In this document: one piece after another, positions 12,408 to 24,105 of the stretch
How the letters are laid out: every line of letters starts with the position of its first letter
How positions within the stretch are numbered: the stretch's first letter is position 1
NCBI GenBank assembly: GCA_028023455.1
Contig: JAQFVV010000257.1
Span: forward strand, 622,001 to 686,000
Length of the DNA: 64,000 nucleotides
Reading direction: 5' to 3'
Origin: Epiperipatus broadwayi
Lineage: Eukaryota > Onychophora > Udeonychophora > Euonychophora > Peripatidae
Position numbers and translations under genes: made by a program
Notes under the pieces: model-generated
What the model saw: the letters and a program-made list of their open reading frames with translations, nothing else
Database searches by the model: none
What the model was told of the DNA's origin: nothing

Positions 12408-13265
12408 CACCTATGTCTCGTTTTATGCGATAGATAGGTTCCTCAGAAAACGTGCAAACAAAATCGCGCAAAAATAGACGTAACTTACATTGAAACAGGG
12501 GGATGTGGTCTGTGATTTTTCAAAATTCGCATAAAAGCAAAGCACAAATGTAAAATTGCTTTAAAATTCTCGCAAAAAAATATAAGGAAATAAAATATGA
12601 CTAATAAAAAATTTCAAATTTGAAAAAAATTGATACAAGACAAACTTTTTTTAACTATAATATTTAATTTTATTCAAAATAATATATTTTTATGCATAAT
12701 TTACAGTACAGTAATTTACATTTTTTATACATGTTTTAATTATTATGATTTTCTGGTGACAACGTAATTAATCTTTGAGACGATGATTTTATTAATTGTT
12801 TACGAAGCTCGCGATATCCAGACATACAACCATTTAGCTCTTGTTGGAATTTAAGAGCACGTTAATGATTAGTGTCATTAATAAGAAAATAATAATTGAT
12901 TACGTCCTTTTTTAAAAAGCAAAAACAGAATGTGATTTAAAATGCAAAATTAACACGCACAATGTTTGAACAAATTTACATTATAATCTTGCAAAATTTA
13001 ATATGTGTATACATAAAATGTAGACATCATGATTTTAATTTCATTATTGCATAAAATCTTACTATTATAAAGCACTGAAAATATTGAAATTACTAAGATG
13101 AAAGTCGAATTCCAATAATGTACTATTACTTTCAATATAACGTAAGTGCGCAAAATTTATTAGTTAAAGTAATAGCGCATTATCTGAAATCGACTTCTGG
13201 TGAAACACGAATCGTGTAACTTCAAAATTGTGTTAAATAAGTCTGTGTAAAAAGAGACCCAGGTG
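12408..13265. mobile_element. pogo/Tigger-like MITE with TA target duplication
   Basis: An 858-bp element whose ends form an imperfect inverted repeat of about 22 bp: the left end starts CACCTATGTCTCGTTTTA and the right end reads inward as CACCTGGGTCTCTTTTTA. Each end is flanked by the dinucleotide TA (12406-12407 and 13266-13267), the target duplication of the Tc1/mariner superfamily. The subterminal sequence (CTCGTTTTATGCGATA followed by several GCGCAAAA-like motifs) resembles Tigger-type termini. It appears to be an internally deleted derivative, because a piece of a possible transposase C-terminus survives inside. Confidence 0.7.
12740..12862 (-). pseudogene. possible Tigger-type transposase C-terminal remnant
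   Basis: Inside the MITE, a minus-strand frame of about 40 codons ends in a stop near 12740 and includes CMSGYRELRKQLIKSSSQRL. Pogo/Tigger transposases often end with a GYRELxKQL-like segment before a Ser-rich tail. There is no catalytic DDE/D core. The assignment combines the weak motif with its location inside a Tigger-like element. Confidence 0.35.
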
Positions 13266-13329
13266 TACAGTTTTTGTTTTTTTCCTAGAGTTGCAGTTAT
13301 TTCTTCAGTTATTTGTTTTTTCCAGTAAA

Positions 13330-14350
13330 ATTCATGAATTCAGTGAAATGTTCATTCCCTTCAAAGTCACTTGAATTTTTGGGATGTGGAATATGTTTCT
13401 GAGAATTACAATGTTTGTTCATTGTCAAGAAAATTACATCTCTTCTTTCATCAAGAATGGTTTGGATTTGATAAACATTGGAAAGACATTGTCATGTCAT
13501 ATCATTGTATTTCCCCATCAATTTAAAAACTTCTAAGAAATTTACATTATGAATATCTCTAACAAGTTTCTTAAAGAACTAAACATAAACATTTACAATC
13601 CATTATAGATGTAATCTACACTTAATATGTTTCATATAACTTTTTTCAAAATCTGCAAAAGTAATTTCCATGTCAAATATTATTTCATATTTTGTTAGAA
13701 GGTTAAATGTCATAAAAGTTTTCCAAAATTCATTGCTTAAATTTCTATTCCTTCGATCACATAAAGTATAATATGACATATAGTAAAGAGTTTTTGATGC
13801 ACTTCATAATTATTCTTGTGGAAAATGATTTTTTGTTCTTTTGTCATTTATTTTTATATACAATAAAGGTTCTTGAAATTTTCTATCTTTAAGATGTCTT
13901 GACAATTCCTTATAAATCTTCAGGAATTTTTGTCTACTTTTGTCACATATTATTTGAAATCACTTGGGACCCAGTATTAAGATCATATTTTATATGAGGG
14001 TTTTCAATAACATCTGCAACTAGAACATTAACTGTGATGTTTTTTGATAGTCACTCTTTTCTTAGGTTTTTTCTTGTGATTTTTTTTAAGTTTAAACAGA
14101 TTTACAAATCAGTTGCTTTTCCTTAACTTATTTTTTCAGATTGTACATTTATTTGATAACGATTTTTGTTTGAACTCCAGTGTCACAACCATCATCACTA
14201 CCATCTTTACTTTAACTAGTACTGGAAGCTATCAGATCTCAAAAATATGATTTATAAATTTATGAACTCATGATGCTTTTGCCTCATTCTCAGATTTTAG
14301 TTGTTTATTTTTTTGAATATCAGTTTTATTTTGTATGTTGAATCAGATAC
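13330..14350 (-). other. possible decayed coding sequence, unrecognised
   Basis: On the minus strand, long stop-poor runs in shifting frames read like a worn protein-coding region, for example NLLTKYEIIFDMEITFADFEK near 13690-13630 and VNVLVADVIENPHIKYDLNTG near 14035-13970. Stops break it roughly every 20-60 codons. I do not recognise the protein. It could be an old transposon or virus-derived gene, or chance low-complexity reading. Confidence 0.25.
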
Positions 14351-16840
14351 AGAGGTCTTATTTATTTTATAATCTGTAAGAAAAAAGTTTTTTACTAAGA
14401 AAAACAAAAAAAAAAAAGTTTATTATTACAACGTAATTGGCCTGCTGCGTTGCCAATGAGTCTAATAACCACCATTAACTAAATATTTGATTTTACCCAT
14501 TATTTAGGATAAAAATAGTCTTTGTGCTTCTTCATGATTATATCAAATTATGAGTGAAGCCATGAGATAAATCCTAGATTGCAAGAAAATTATAAAATTA
14601 ATTTAAATTTTGTTTGTGGGAGAAATAAAACAAAAAGCTTTACGCATATATTTTTTGTTATCAACCAATCAATTTCAATTTCAAAGCAGATAAATTCTTG
14701 TCAAATAAAACTCTATAGAAAATATTCCTCCTCTTCAGATCATCACGTCAAAAATACTACAATATAGTTTATTAAAATTATTATCAATCTTGTTTAAAAG
14801 TTAGTTCATTTAATCTTGCATATTTATTAAAAAGCAATGAGGGGAATATTAATTTTCTTTAGTAAGCATCATCCAAAAAGTGATAAGTTATCAAAACAAG
14901 CATACATTAAAAAATCAATAGAAGTATGGAAAAAGCTTTTCTATAAATAAAACAAAATGCTCATTTTTTTTTTTTACAAATAAAATAAAACTATTACATC
15001 TTCATATGCATTTATAATAGTTAATAACACCAAGGATGCTACAGTTTTTTAATGGATTAAACTTTTAATTTATAGTTGCATTTCATTGGAAATTTATAAA
15101 GTTATCATATTAAAAAAATTAATGTAAAAAGAATACCTAATAAATTTATATCTGTATAGTGCTTCTTTGTATTTTATATGCATATCTTACTGAATTCTAA
15201 CTCATTATAATAACCCAATTCAAATCTTGTAGAATGGTTATTTTATATATTCAAGCATGGAAGTGAAATTTGTTTTCAAAAGAAGGTGCTAAATGCCTGA
15301 AAATTTAAACAAATAGTATGCCTAGTATAGAGATTTCATTTTGCATCTGCTTGTGCAAACCTGTGCTGTCGAAGTTGACACTTCTCACCTGGTAATTACG
15401 TTTTTGATGTATCTCACATTTTAAATTGTGTTTGCAAATTTTGAGCTTTAAATGTTTTTTTTTAAAAAAAAAAAAACAGTAAATGGGCACATATTATCCA
15501 TTGGAATAAATAAGAGTATGAATGGTGAAGACAAAGTAAAAAGCCAGCATGATGAGAGATTACAGTAATGTATCCAATAAAACAGTTAATTTTAGTTAGA
15601 TTGAACAAATAATAAGCCAATATTAATAAAGTTGTTTTTTGTCTTCTGCTTACTTCGCTTGTCTGGCCAGTCCACTATGCAAGTCCTCTGTCCAATTTTG
15701 AGACCCCAGGCTATAGCTCTGATGGTCTCCATCTCGTTTGTGAATCACGCTTGGCCATGGTATTATTCTGTGTTCTTACTCTGTCTTTGAGCAAGGAATT
15801 TAACTATGCATGCAAACATAACAATTCATTGAAACTATATTTATTGATTATTTTAATTTTTTCTTGCTATCATACATGTACATATATTCAAATTTGTTAA
15901 ATATAAAGTATTCATTTTTTTATGACACACTTGGAAGCAATATATTATCTGCTTAATGTATTAAGCTGGTCCTTTATACGCTCACATCATTAAATTTAAA
16001 TTGTATTTATTTAGAGGTCAGAGTTTTTTTTATACATTTATTTTTATTTACTTACTTTAAAAGAATTTTTGTAGATTTTGTTTTTTTACATTAAATTTGA
16101 GGATCATTATAAAGCTTCTTAGACTTTTTTTTTTTAACTGATAGATAGATTGTTCTTTTCTTTGTCTTTTAAGTTGTTCCTCATTTTTGAAGACCTTGAT
16201 TTCTTAAGTGGATTATTACTTTGTCATTTTTCTTTTTAAAGTGCTCTGATAATAAACTCATTTTACTTTAGTTAGTAACTTTCTTTCAAAATATCCACTA
16301 GGAAGTTAGTACTTATCATTATTTATAAAGCTACGTATTTAAGTTCTTCATTATAAATAGGATTATTAGTACAGTCATCAAAACAGCTAGATTCCATCAA
16401 ATAAACTTTTCAGTCATCTGTTTCTGATAATTACCTTATGCGCTGATTAGATTGCTTAATATGAAAAATGTTAATTTCTTTTAAGCGTTTAGGTTAAAAA
16501 AATTTCAAAATATATAATAATAAATGTTTATTTGTTTTTTTTTTTTTAAAAAATATCAAATTATCTTTTTTTAATTTTTTATTATATAGTTATCATACCA
16601 TATGTAACAACAAAACCAATGATGTTAATGATAAAATTAAACTTTGTAATATTTTTGTTATAATTGAAGTTTTATATTCTCTTAAACTTATATCCATATA
16701 TATGTGTGTGTATATATATATATATATATATGTATATGTAATGATATTATTATTCGATATCTGTATTTCTTCGAAGTTATATACATTGTAATTAAATATT
16801 AATAAATACAGTAATATATATAAAGTACAACTTTAAACTT
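14351..16840. other. about 2.5 kb without recognisable features
   Basis: AT-rich with homopolymer runs. A short less AT-rich island at about 15,645-15,790 stands out by composition but has no frame or structure I can name. A (TA)n run with GT interruptions lies at about 16,695-16,733. Confidence 0.45.
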
Positions 16841-16846
16841 ATCCAC

Positions 16847-16884
16847 CTATGAGCGCTTTCGACTATCTCCATAGTCTTTTTCAA
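16847..16884 (-). ncRNA. degenerate hammerhead-like motif of PLE type
   Basis: The minus strand has a 6-bp hairpin (GACTAT, loop GGAG, ATAGTC) followed directly by GAAA and GCGCT, which is the stem II, box 2 and short stem III order of hammerheads found in Penelope-like elements. Box 1 is ruined (GTTGAAAAA where CUGAUGA would be expected), so it should not cleave. It sits about 300 bp from a PLE nuclease fragment on the opposite strand. Confidence 0.45.
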
Positions 16885-17194
16885 CTAACACTATTTTTTT
16901 TAAGTATCATCAAACAGCTTTCAAAGTCTAGTCTTCACACAATTCATTAATTTTTATGTTTGCTGCCTGTCTATTTATTAAGTCATGCTTTCATTTATAT
17001 ATTAAACATAGTTTTTTTATTTTCCTTTTATTATTGTTTTTTTTTTTTCAATTTGTAATATTTTTACATTATTATAATCAAAATTAAAACCCTATATACA
17101 TAACCTATTACGGTCATTAAAAACTGATGATCAAAAACTGGATTAAATAAAAAAAGAAAATAAATAATTCATAAACTAAAACTTCATTTTAAAA

Positions 17195-17580
17195 TCAAAA
17201 TTGCATTAAATATAAATGGAGATGTAAATATGGTAATGGATATATAAGAGAATCAAAATGTATATTGGAGAAAAGAACTAAAGAACACTTGCAGTTATTA
17301 AAAAGAGTTAAAAAAACTAAAGAAAATTGTAATGGAAATGACAATGTTTCAACATCAGTTTTTTATGATCATAATAGGTTATGTATATATGGTTTTAATT
17401 TTGATTATAATAATGTGAAAATATTACAAATTGAAATAAACAATAATAAGAAGAAAATAAAAGATGCTATGTTAATATATAAATGTAAGTATAAATTAAT
17501 AAATAGACAGACAGCAAATGTAAAAATTAATGAATTTTGGAAATGGTAGACTTTGAAAGCATGTTTAAAGATACCTTAAA
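17195..17580 (+). pseudogene. Penelope-like element GIY-YIG endonuclease fragment
   Basis: An open stretch (CKYGNGYIRES...EKRTKEHLQL...) matches the layout of a PLE GIY-YIG nuclease: Cys residues before the YIG-like GYIRES, then an RxKEH helix, an H-containing segment, DYNNVKILQIE (compare the D/N-x-KIL-x-E block), a KKKIKDAMLI helix, and INRQT before the last block. The canonical YIGET is altered to YIRES and the frame upstream shows no reverse transcriptase, so this is a 5'-truncated or decayed copy. It is a different family from the PLEs at 21.7-33 kb and 43-45.5 kb. Confidence 0.65.
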
Positions 17581-17693
17581 AAAGAATTTTGTTAGTTGAC
17601 AAAGACTACGAAGTTAATCAAAGGAGCTCCTAGGTACATAAAAATGTTTAAAGTTGTATTTTATATATATTTACTGTATTTATTAATATTTAA

Positions 17694-17777
17694 TCACAAG
17701 ATTATATATATATGAGTGATTTAGAAATATTTATCTCACAAGATTATATATATATGAGTGATTTAGAAACATCTATC
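17694..17777. repeat. tandem duplication, 2 x 42 bp
   Basis: Two adjacent copies beginning TCACAAGATTATATATATA and containing GAGTGATTTAGAAA, differing at about two positions. This looks like a local slippage or unequal-exchange duplication. Confidence 0.85.
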
Positions 17778-18289
17778 TTTATAATTATCATATTACCTTT
17801 GCATATATAAATATCACAATGCATTTTTATTACAGGATATCATCAATGCCTTCTAAACTTAAAAGAAAGTTACATTTACAACCAAAATTTGTATCAAAGT
17901 TAAACAAAATGAAGATATTATTTTTACTTTAATAAAAATACTATCCATTATATGAGCCACAAGTAGATCTTACTTTTAAAAAGTGATTAATTAGAAAGCT
18001 AAAGTTGTATTTACAAATGTAAAAATTGAATAAAAGAATGTGCTAGTGCAAATAAAAATACAACAGAAACATATGTATTGTGAATGAATTATTGATTTAA
18101 GAAATTTAATCAAGATATAAATAATTTAAATTTATAGCAAATAAATAAATTACCTTTTACTTTTAACATTTTAAACCAAATTAATAAAAAAATCAAAATT
18201 GTTATTAGTTTAAGAAATAATGCCAAATATTTATTGCTAGTTATTTGGTTGCTTTATAAAAATACCTTCAATTATAATTGTAGCAAACT

Positions 18290-19380
18290 CTCCATATAGT
18301 AATGCCACCTAGTGCAAGCTTTAGAAATCAATGGTTGCAAGAAGATTTGTGCATAAAATTCTTATCTAGTGCCTACTTATTCAATATTTCCATCTTAGTT
18401 TGTAGCTTGTGGCTTTTATCAGTGAGGAGCCTTGGTTCTTAAGTTCTAAGATAACTTTCCAGTAGCCATTTTTCACTGATTTAGTTAACTATAAAGCTAT
18501 GAGTCCAAGATAAAACAATGTTTTTAGTCCACACTCATTCACTAGGATTATCATAAATATTTGAGCCCAGTTTAGTACTTGTGCATTTTGGTGTCTTTAA
18601 TTTTTCCAAAACTGCGGTCACCTTCACCCTATGGGCAGGATTGCTATAAAACCACTAAAACATAATATAATCACCATTTTCTATCTGATACAAGCTATTT
18701 AGAACTAGAACACCCTCCATATAGCAAACCCACTCACAGCAAGCCTTCATAATCAACGAATGCAAGAAGGTTTGTGCATGGAATTTCCTATCTAGTACCT
18801 ACTCATACAATATCCCAAGGCTAGTTTGCCCAGCTTGTGGATTTCATTAGTGATGAGATTTGGATCTGAAAGCACTGCACCAACATCTTAGGGTCTAATA
18901 CCCTTCTCCAGCAGCCATATTTTACTGATTTAGTTAACTATAAAATTATGAGTTCAAGATGAAACCACAGCTACCATCATTCTATGGGCAGATTGAATCT
19001 CTACAAAGCAGTTAAAACAGTAACATATTCTCTGTATAGTAGTTCCACCTAGTGCAAGCCTTAGTAATCAATGGATGTAAGGGAATTTGTGCATAAGATT
19101 CCTATCTAGTGTCTACTCACCCAATATTTTTGGACTAGGTTCTACCTTGTGGCTTTTGTCAGTGAGGTAAAAGATTTCAGCTTCTAAGATGTATATGCAG
19201 TGCTCTCCAATGTAAGGCTCCTCACTAATGAGAGCCACAAACTAGAAATTAGTTTAGGGATATTTTTAAGAGTATGTGAGATAGAGATTTTATGCAAAAA
19301 CTTTCTTGCATTCATTGATTACTAAGGCTTGTACTAGGTTGCACTACTATAGGGAGATTTTGTTTCTGTTTTAGCAGCTT
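18290..19380. repeat. tandem array of hammerhead-bearing (retrozyme-like) repeats, last unit inverted
   Basis: Units start with CTCCATATAG-like sequence at about 18,290, 18,714 and 19,029 (spacings about 424 and 316 bp). Each holds the same order: a CCACCTAGTGCAAGC-like block, ATCAATGGxTGCAAG, TTGTGCATA, ATCTAGTGCCTACT, then the ribozyme segment (minus strand, near 18,400, 18,830 and 19,150), then CTGATTTAGTTAACTATAAA and a GGGCAGGATTG block. A fourth partial unit at about 19,205-19,370 is inverted. Ribozyme boxes are mutated in all: CTGATAA with CAAA, CTAATGA with CAAA, CTGACAA with GAAC, and CTAATGA with GAAA in the inverted unit. A better-preserved relative is at 59.6 kb. Confidence 0.75.
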
Positions 19381-21689
19381 GTGTAAGCATAGGTAATGGT
19401 GATTAAGTGATGTTTTATATTTACAAATATGTTAAAAAAAGTAATCCACTTTCTAGTATCTCACTTTCTATGCATGTTTTCAAATTGAAATTGAAATTAT
19501 TGATAGCATTTAAAAAATAAAAGTGAGGATAAATAGCACCTTTGTAAAGTATTTTAACTCATAATTTTTATTTATTATTGTTATTTTGTAAAACTCTTTT
19601 ATATGTATTTTATCATATATTTTTAAATAAAAATCAGTACAATTTTGTTGCACCATAGTTCAAATAAAAAAAACTTTATGTCCCTTATTGATTACAAATT
19701 TATCACATTCATTCACAGGAACCCATATGTTTTCTATCTGCATCTTATCTAACTACAATTAAAAAGTATTTTCAAATGTAAAAAGTTATTTGCTATTTAT
19801 AATTATTTAATGGAATTAGATAATAATTGAAACATCTCTGTACCTTATTGAAGCAAATATATATATATAGTATGGCTATTATCTTACAAACGACTATTAA
19901 ATTGTCATTTCTGAAATAAATATACTGATAAATAACTACAACACTCTATTGTCAAAACGACAATAATTGTTCTCATTTTTAAATTTTGTTCTTTTCTTTC
20001 TTTAACTCAATTATAGAGCTTTTATCTTAAAAATATCAATTTGGAAATATTTTATAACTAAAAAAAAGATTGTCAAAAATACATAGAGAATGAATTAGAT
20101 ATAGTCATATTATCCAGGTATATGTAAATTTGTAATAATACATCTAATTGCATTGAAGGAGGCTGTATGGCCCTAAATTATGACACTTGTCAAATTTGCC
20201 TGTTTATTTTTATAATAACCAAGAAAACATTATCCTAAGTATTCTAATAAAAAGATTGTTGCGTTGAGATTAGCGGCATTTAGAAAAATTATCATTTTCG
20301 TGTTTACGTTTAGTTTGAATCATTTATTAGTTATTAATAATATTATATATATTATAGGAGTATATATAGCATTATCTAAAAAAGTTAGGACTTTAAAGGA
20401 GAAAGATATACACTACTTCACAATAATTGTAGCCATTGTAAACCTGAACAAACAAAGAAAAAACAAACAAAAAAATATCAAGCCGTATATAAATGAATAA
20501 TGTGCAGAATAATAATAAATTTTTCATCAAAGAACTTTATTTTTAAATAAAATTAAGTAGAAAATGGGTAAGATGCTCTCCAGAGAAAGAAACAAAAATT
20601 AGATTGATTTTTAGCCAATCATAGAAACAGTATAAAGACTAGTTTTCATACAAAGAGGGATTATTAAGTTATTTGTTGCAAATTACACATAAAAGTAATA
20701 TTGAGGGGGAGGGGAGGGTAGGGGTGGTGGAAGATAGATTATTGGAAAATCAAGAAACAAATTAGTTGTTGAAAGTTTAAAGAAAACTCATTTGAATCAA
20801 TATTCTTCCAAAGTTTTTTTTAACATCTTAAAAGTAATCTTTTAAAGGATCATGATGAAATAGGAAATCAATGATCATTAAACTTACTTATTCTTATATA
20901 CTATTTCATAAAATATAAATAACAATACATAAATAATATTTATATTTAAAATAATAAGAGCCATAATAAAAATAACAATAATATTGTTTTTTAAAATATA
21001 AAATAATCAAATGATTTATTGCTTGAGCATTCATAAGATGTTCAAACATTGGAGGTGACAGAATTCAAGATGTTATGTATGGAGTTTAAATTGAGAGTCC
21101 ACTACTCTGCACTAAACTACGTTTGATATTTCTTCAAACAATACAAATAATAATAAGAACAGTTTTATAGTGATTAAAGACTTAAAGATTTTATATTCTC
21201 CAATAATGTATAAAAAATTAATAAAAACAACATATAAATAAAGAAGTATAGTGGATTGTCATATAGTATAAGTAGAAACACTCTTATCTAATTCTCAAGT
21301 AAAAGTTGAAATGAAAAATTAAAGAAGGTTAGTTTATAAATAATTAAAAGAAACAGGAAAAGAATATAATAGAGTAATTATAAAAAGAGATGATAAATCA
21401 GTATCATATGTTTAATCATTTAACATATAGATGTTATTACTGCATTAAAAATTAGCAGAATAAATTGTTTATGATATCATTTTCATTCTATATAATAAAA
21501 AATTATCATAGATTGGTAATTTAAATACAAATGAATGTTCACATAATATCTATTTTAAAAAAAAAAAACATTGTGAGTATGTATTGAAATTTATATAAGC
21601 ATGACTATATGTAATAATCAACGTATTTTATAATATTTATCATGTGTATGGAAGTAGTTCATGTATGTATGTATATTATTTGGGGAATA
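19381..21689. other. about 2.3 kb without recognisable features
   Basis: AT-rich sequence with no coding signature. One G-rich tract lies at 20,704-20,724. Confidence 0.45.
20704..20724 (+). other. G-quadruplex-capable tract
   Basis: Four G runs of 5, 4, 3 and 4 separated by A, A and TA. In surroundings with very little GC this is conspicuous. No gene or element boundary is nearby, so its role is unknown. Confidence 0.6.
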
Positions 21690-24105
21690 TATATTTATTA
21701 TCCATATAAATGTTCAGATCTTTTTACAGAAAATATAGATATATATTGTTTTAAAGTTAGTTTTTTTTTATGCTGAGCATGCTGTTGATATATTGTATAT
21801 TATAATTATAGCTCTTTTACATTTCCGTTGGTCATAGTATTTATATATACTTGATTATATTTAAATTTATTTAAATTTATTGTGTTGTTATTCAAATTTA
21901 TTTAAATCTTCACAGAGAAACCACTTCTTCAAGAGAGGAGTACTAGAGTCTTTTTTATGTGTTGCAAGTTGATCTTTGGCTATGATTCAAGCCTCCTTGA
22001 TTTTTCTCTCTTTATTCTTTTTAGTAAGACAATTCTCATTTAGATAAATCAAATTTATAGCCTAGGTGTTGTTTGTGTTCCAAAATATGAAGGAATATTT
22101 CATTATTTATCTTAGCTTTCCTATACAGATAATTATGCTGGTCAAATCCAGTTGACATATTAGCTCTTGACTCCCTGTAATAGACATATTAGCAGTTGAT
22201 TTGGTTGCATGTGATTTTGTAAACTATTTGATGAGCAGATTCAGTGGACAATTTATCTTTCAAATTGTTCAGTAGGTTATTTAAAGATTTAGAAGGACAA
22301 AAACTTTAGTTTCTTAGCAATTTTTGGAATGTATGGTAGACTTATCCATTTCTTTGCCACTTCATATTGAGACTGTGATAATTTTCTTATTTTGTTGGAG
22401 AATTTATCTTTGTATTTGTAAATTTTAGTGATTTGTAGATCTTTAATATACACTTCTGTATTGTTTTTTTAATCTATTTCAAATTTACACAATTTTGAAT
22501 TTCTATGTAGGAATCCTTTAAGACCAGCATAGTTGTGGGCTATAGGTGTTCTTGACCTGGAGTGGATTGCATGTCTTATGTTTATTGGTTTTGGTCTCAT
22601 TTTGGAGTTTAGTGAATGGGGTTGTCTTTGGAAATAAGGATTCAGGAATTTGATACCTTGGTTCTTGTCTTTTTTGATAGTTCAGATTAATGAAGATGCT
22701 TGTTCCAATTCATTATGAATATCTATTATTTGTGTGTTGGTTACACATAACAATGTTTCATATAGATATCTAAAGTCTAGAAAATTGGAGGGTGGGACTG
22801 TATACTTTGGAATAATTTTGTTGTCAATCTTTGATAAATATAAACTGCATATGATGACAGTGAACAGAAGCCCAATTGGCCATTAATGGTGTGTTTGATA
22901 ATGTTTTCTACCAACCACTGCAGTTATGTCCTTGTTGATCCATTTCAATTTTTCCCCTATAAATTTTTTTTATATACATTGTAATTAACATTTTGTAGCA
23001 TTTTGTGAATAAATTCTATTGATTGAAGTTCATGCACAGACCCATAGATCTCTTTTACATTTAACAAGGCTATTATGTTGTTAGTGATTTTTTGAGTTTT
23101 TGAATTTTATAAATTCATATGACAACTTATTTTGTATGTACCCAAACCTAATTCTTCAGCAAACCATGCCACAAGAATTGTAGCCATATTGTCAAAGTAC
23201 AATCTCCAAAATCTATGATTAGTGTTAAAAGATTGTTCTCTTTGTGTAATTTTATATTAGCAAATATTCTTAGTGCTATTGCAGGTATATTTTAAAATAT
23301 TTGCTCTTATTAAATACTTTTCCACAATATTTCCTCAGTTATTGATTAGATAAATTTATTCTTTTTGTATTTTAAATTGTAGGAGGCTATTTGAATAAAT
23401 TTAAGATGATTAATTTGCTGGTCCAATTTCTATTTATACTCATCATTGATGAGCAAAATGAGATGATTGCCCTTGTCTTCTTTTAAACATATCAATTCAT
23501 TATCTTTTATATATTTTTGAATGTCATTTATCTTATTGGAATACATGTTTTAGTTTTAGCAATCTTTTCAATTATTTTGTCTCTTGAAGAGCTATTCTCA
23601 AAATTGGACACATTATATCTGCGATGATTTCCATTTTTAAGATTCTTCCATGCTTCTCCCACAATTCTTGAGCAATTGATATTTCCTATCATTTCAGGAA
23701 TTTAATGCTTTTATAGGTTCATCCAATTATCATTGTGATTCAATGCTTGTAATTCATGGTGTTGTTTATTGGCTAAGAAATACAATTTTTGTCATATTTA
23801 TTTCATAATTTGATAGCCATTTTACATTAATATCTTCATGTACCATGTGCCTGAGAGCCAATCATTTTTGCATTCTTGTATCCACTTTGACTAATCTACT
23901 ACAGATTTAAATAATTGAGTTCTGTAACACTTCATTAAGATTTATTGAAAAATTGGTTTATCGATGAATACATGGCAACAATTAGTGAATAACCTTATTT
24001 ACAGGTGTTTTTTCAGAAAAGTAATGCATTCATGTATTTTAGTTAAATTTTTACAAATTTTAATCATAGATTTATAATATCCATTCTGACCCATTATTAC
24101 ATAAT
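21690..24105 (-). pseudogene. Penelope-like element, family B, copy 1 (near full-length, decayed)
   Basis: On the minus strand, shifting frames give a PLE polyprotein: an N-terminal region (about 23,850-23,350), then RIFANIKLHKENNLL (about 23,280-23,230; compare the PLE reverse transcriptase PKIHKxxxPLRPI block), an aspartate-bearing palm region, RQPHSLNSKM...KPINIRHAIHSRSRTPIAHNYAGLKGFL (about 22,640-22,510), and finally a GIY-YIG tail with YLNENCLTKKNKERKIKEA (about 22,045-21,985). Many stops and shifts are present. The 3' end stops near 21,690, a little short of the other copies. It follows copy 2 in tandem on the minus strand. Confidence 0.7.
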
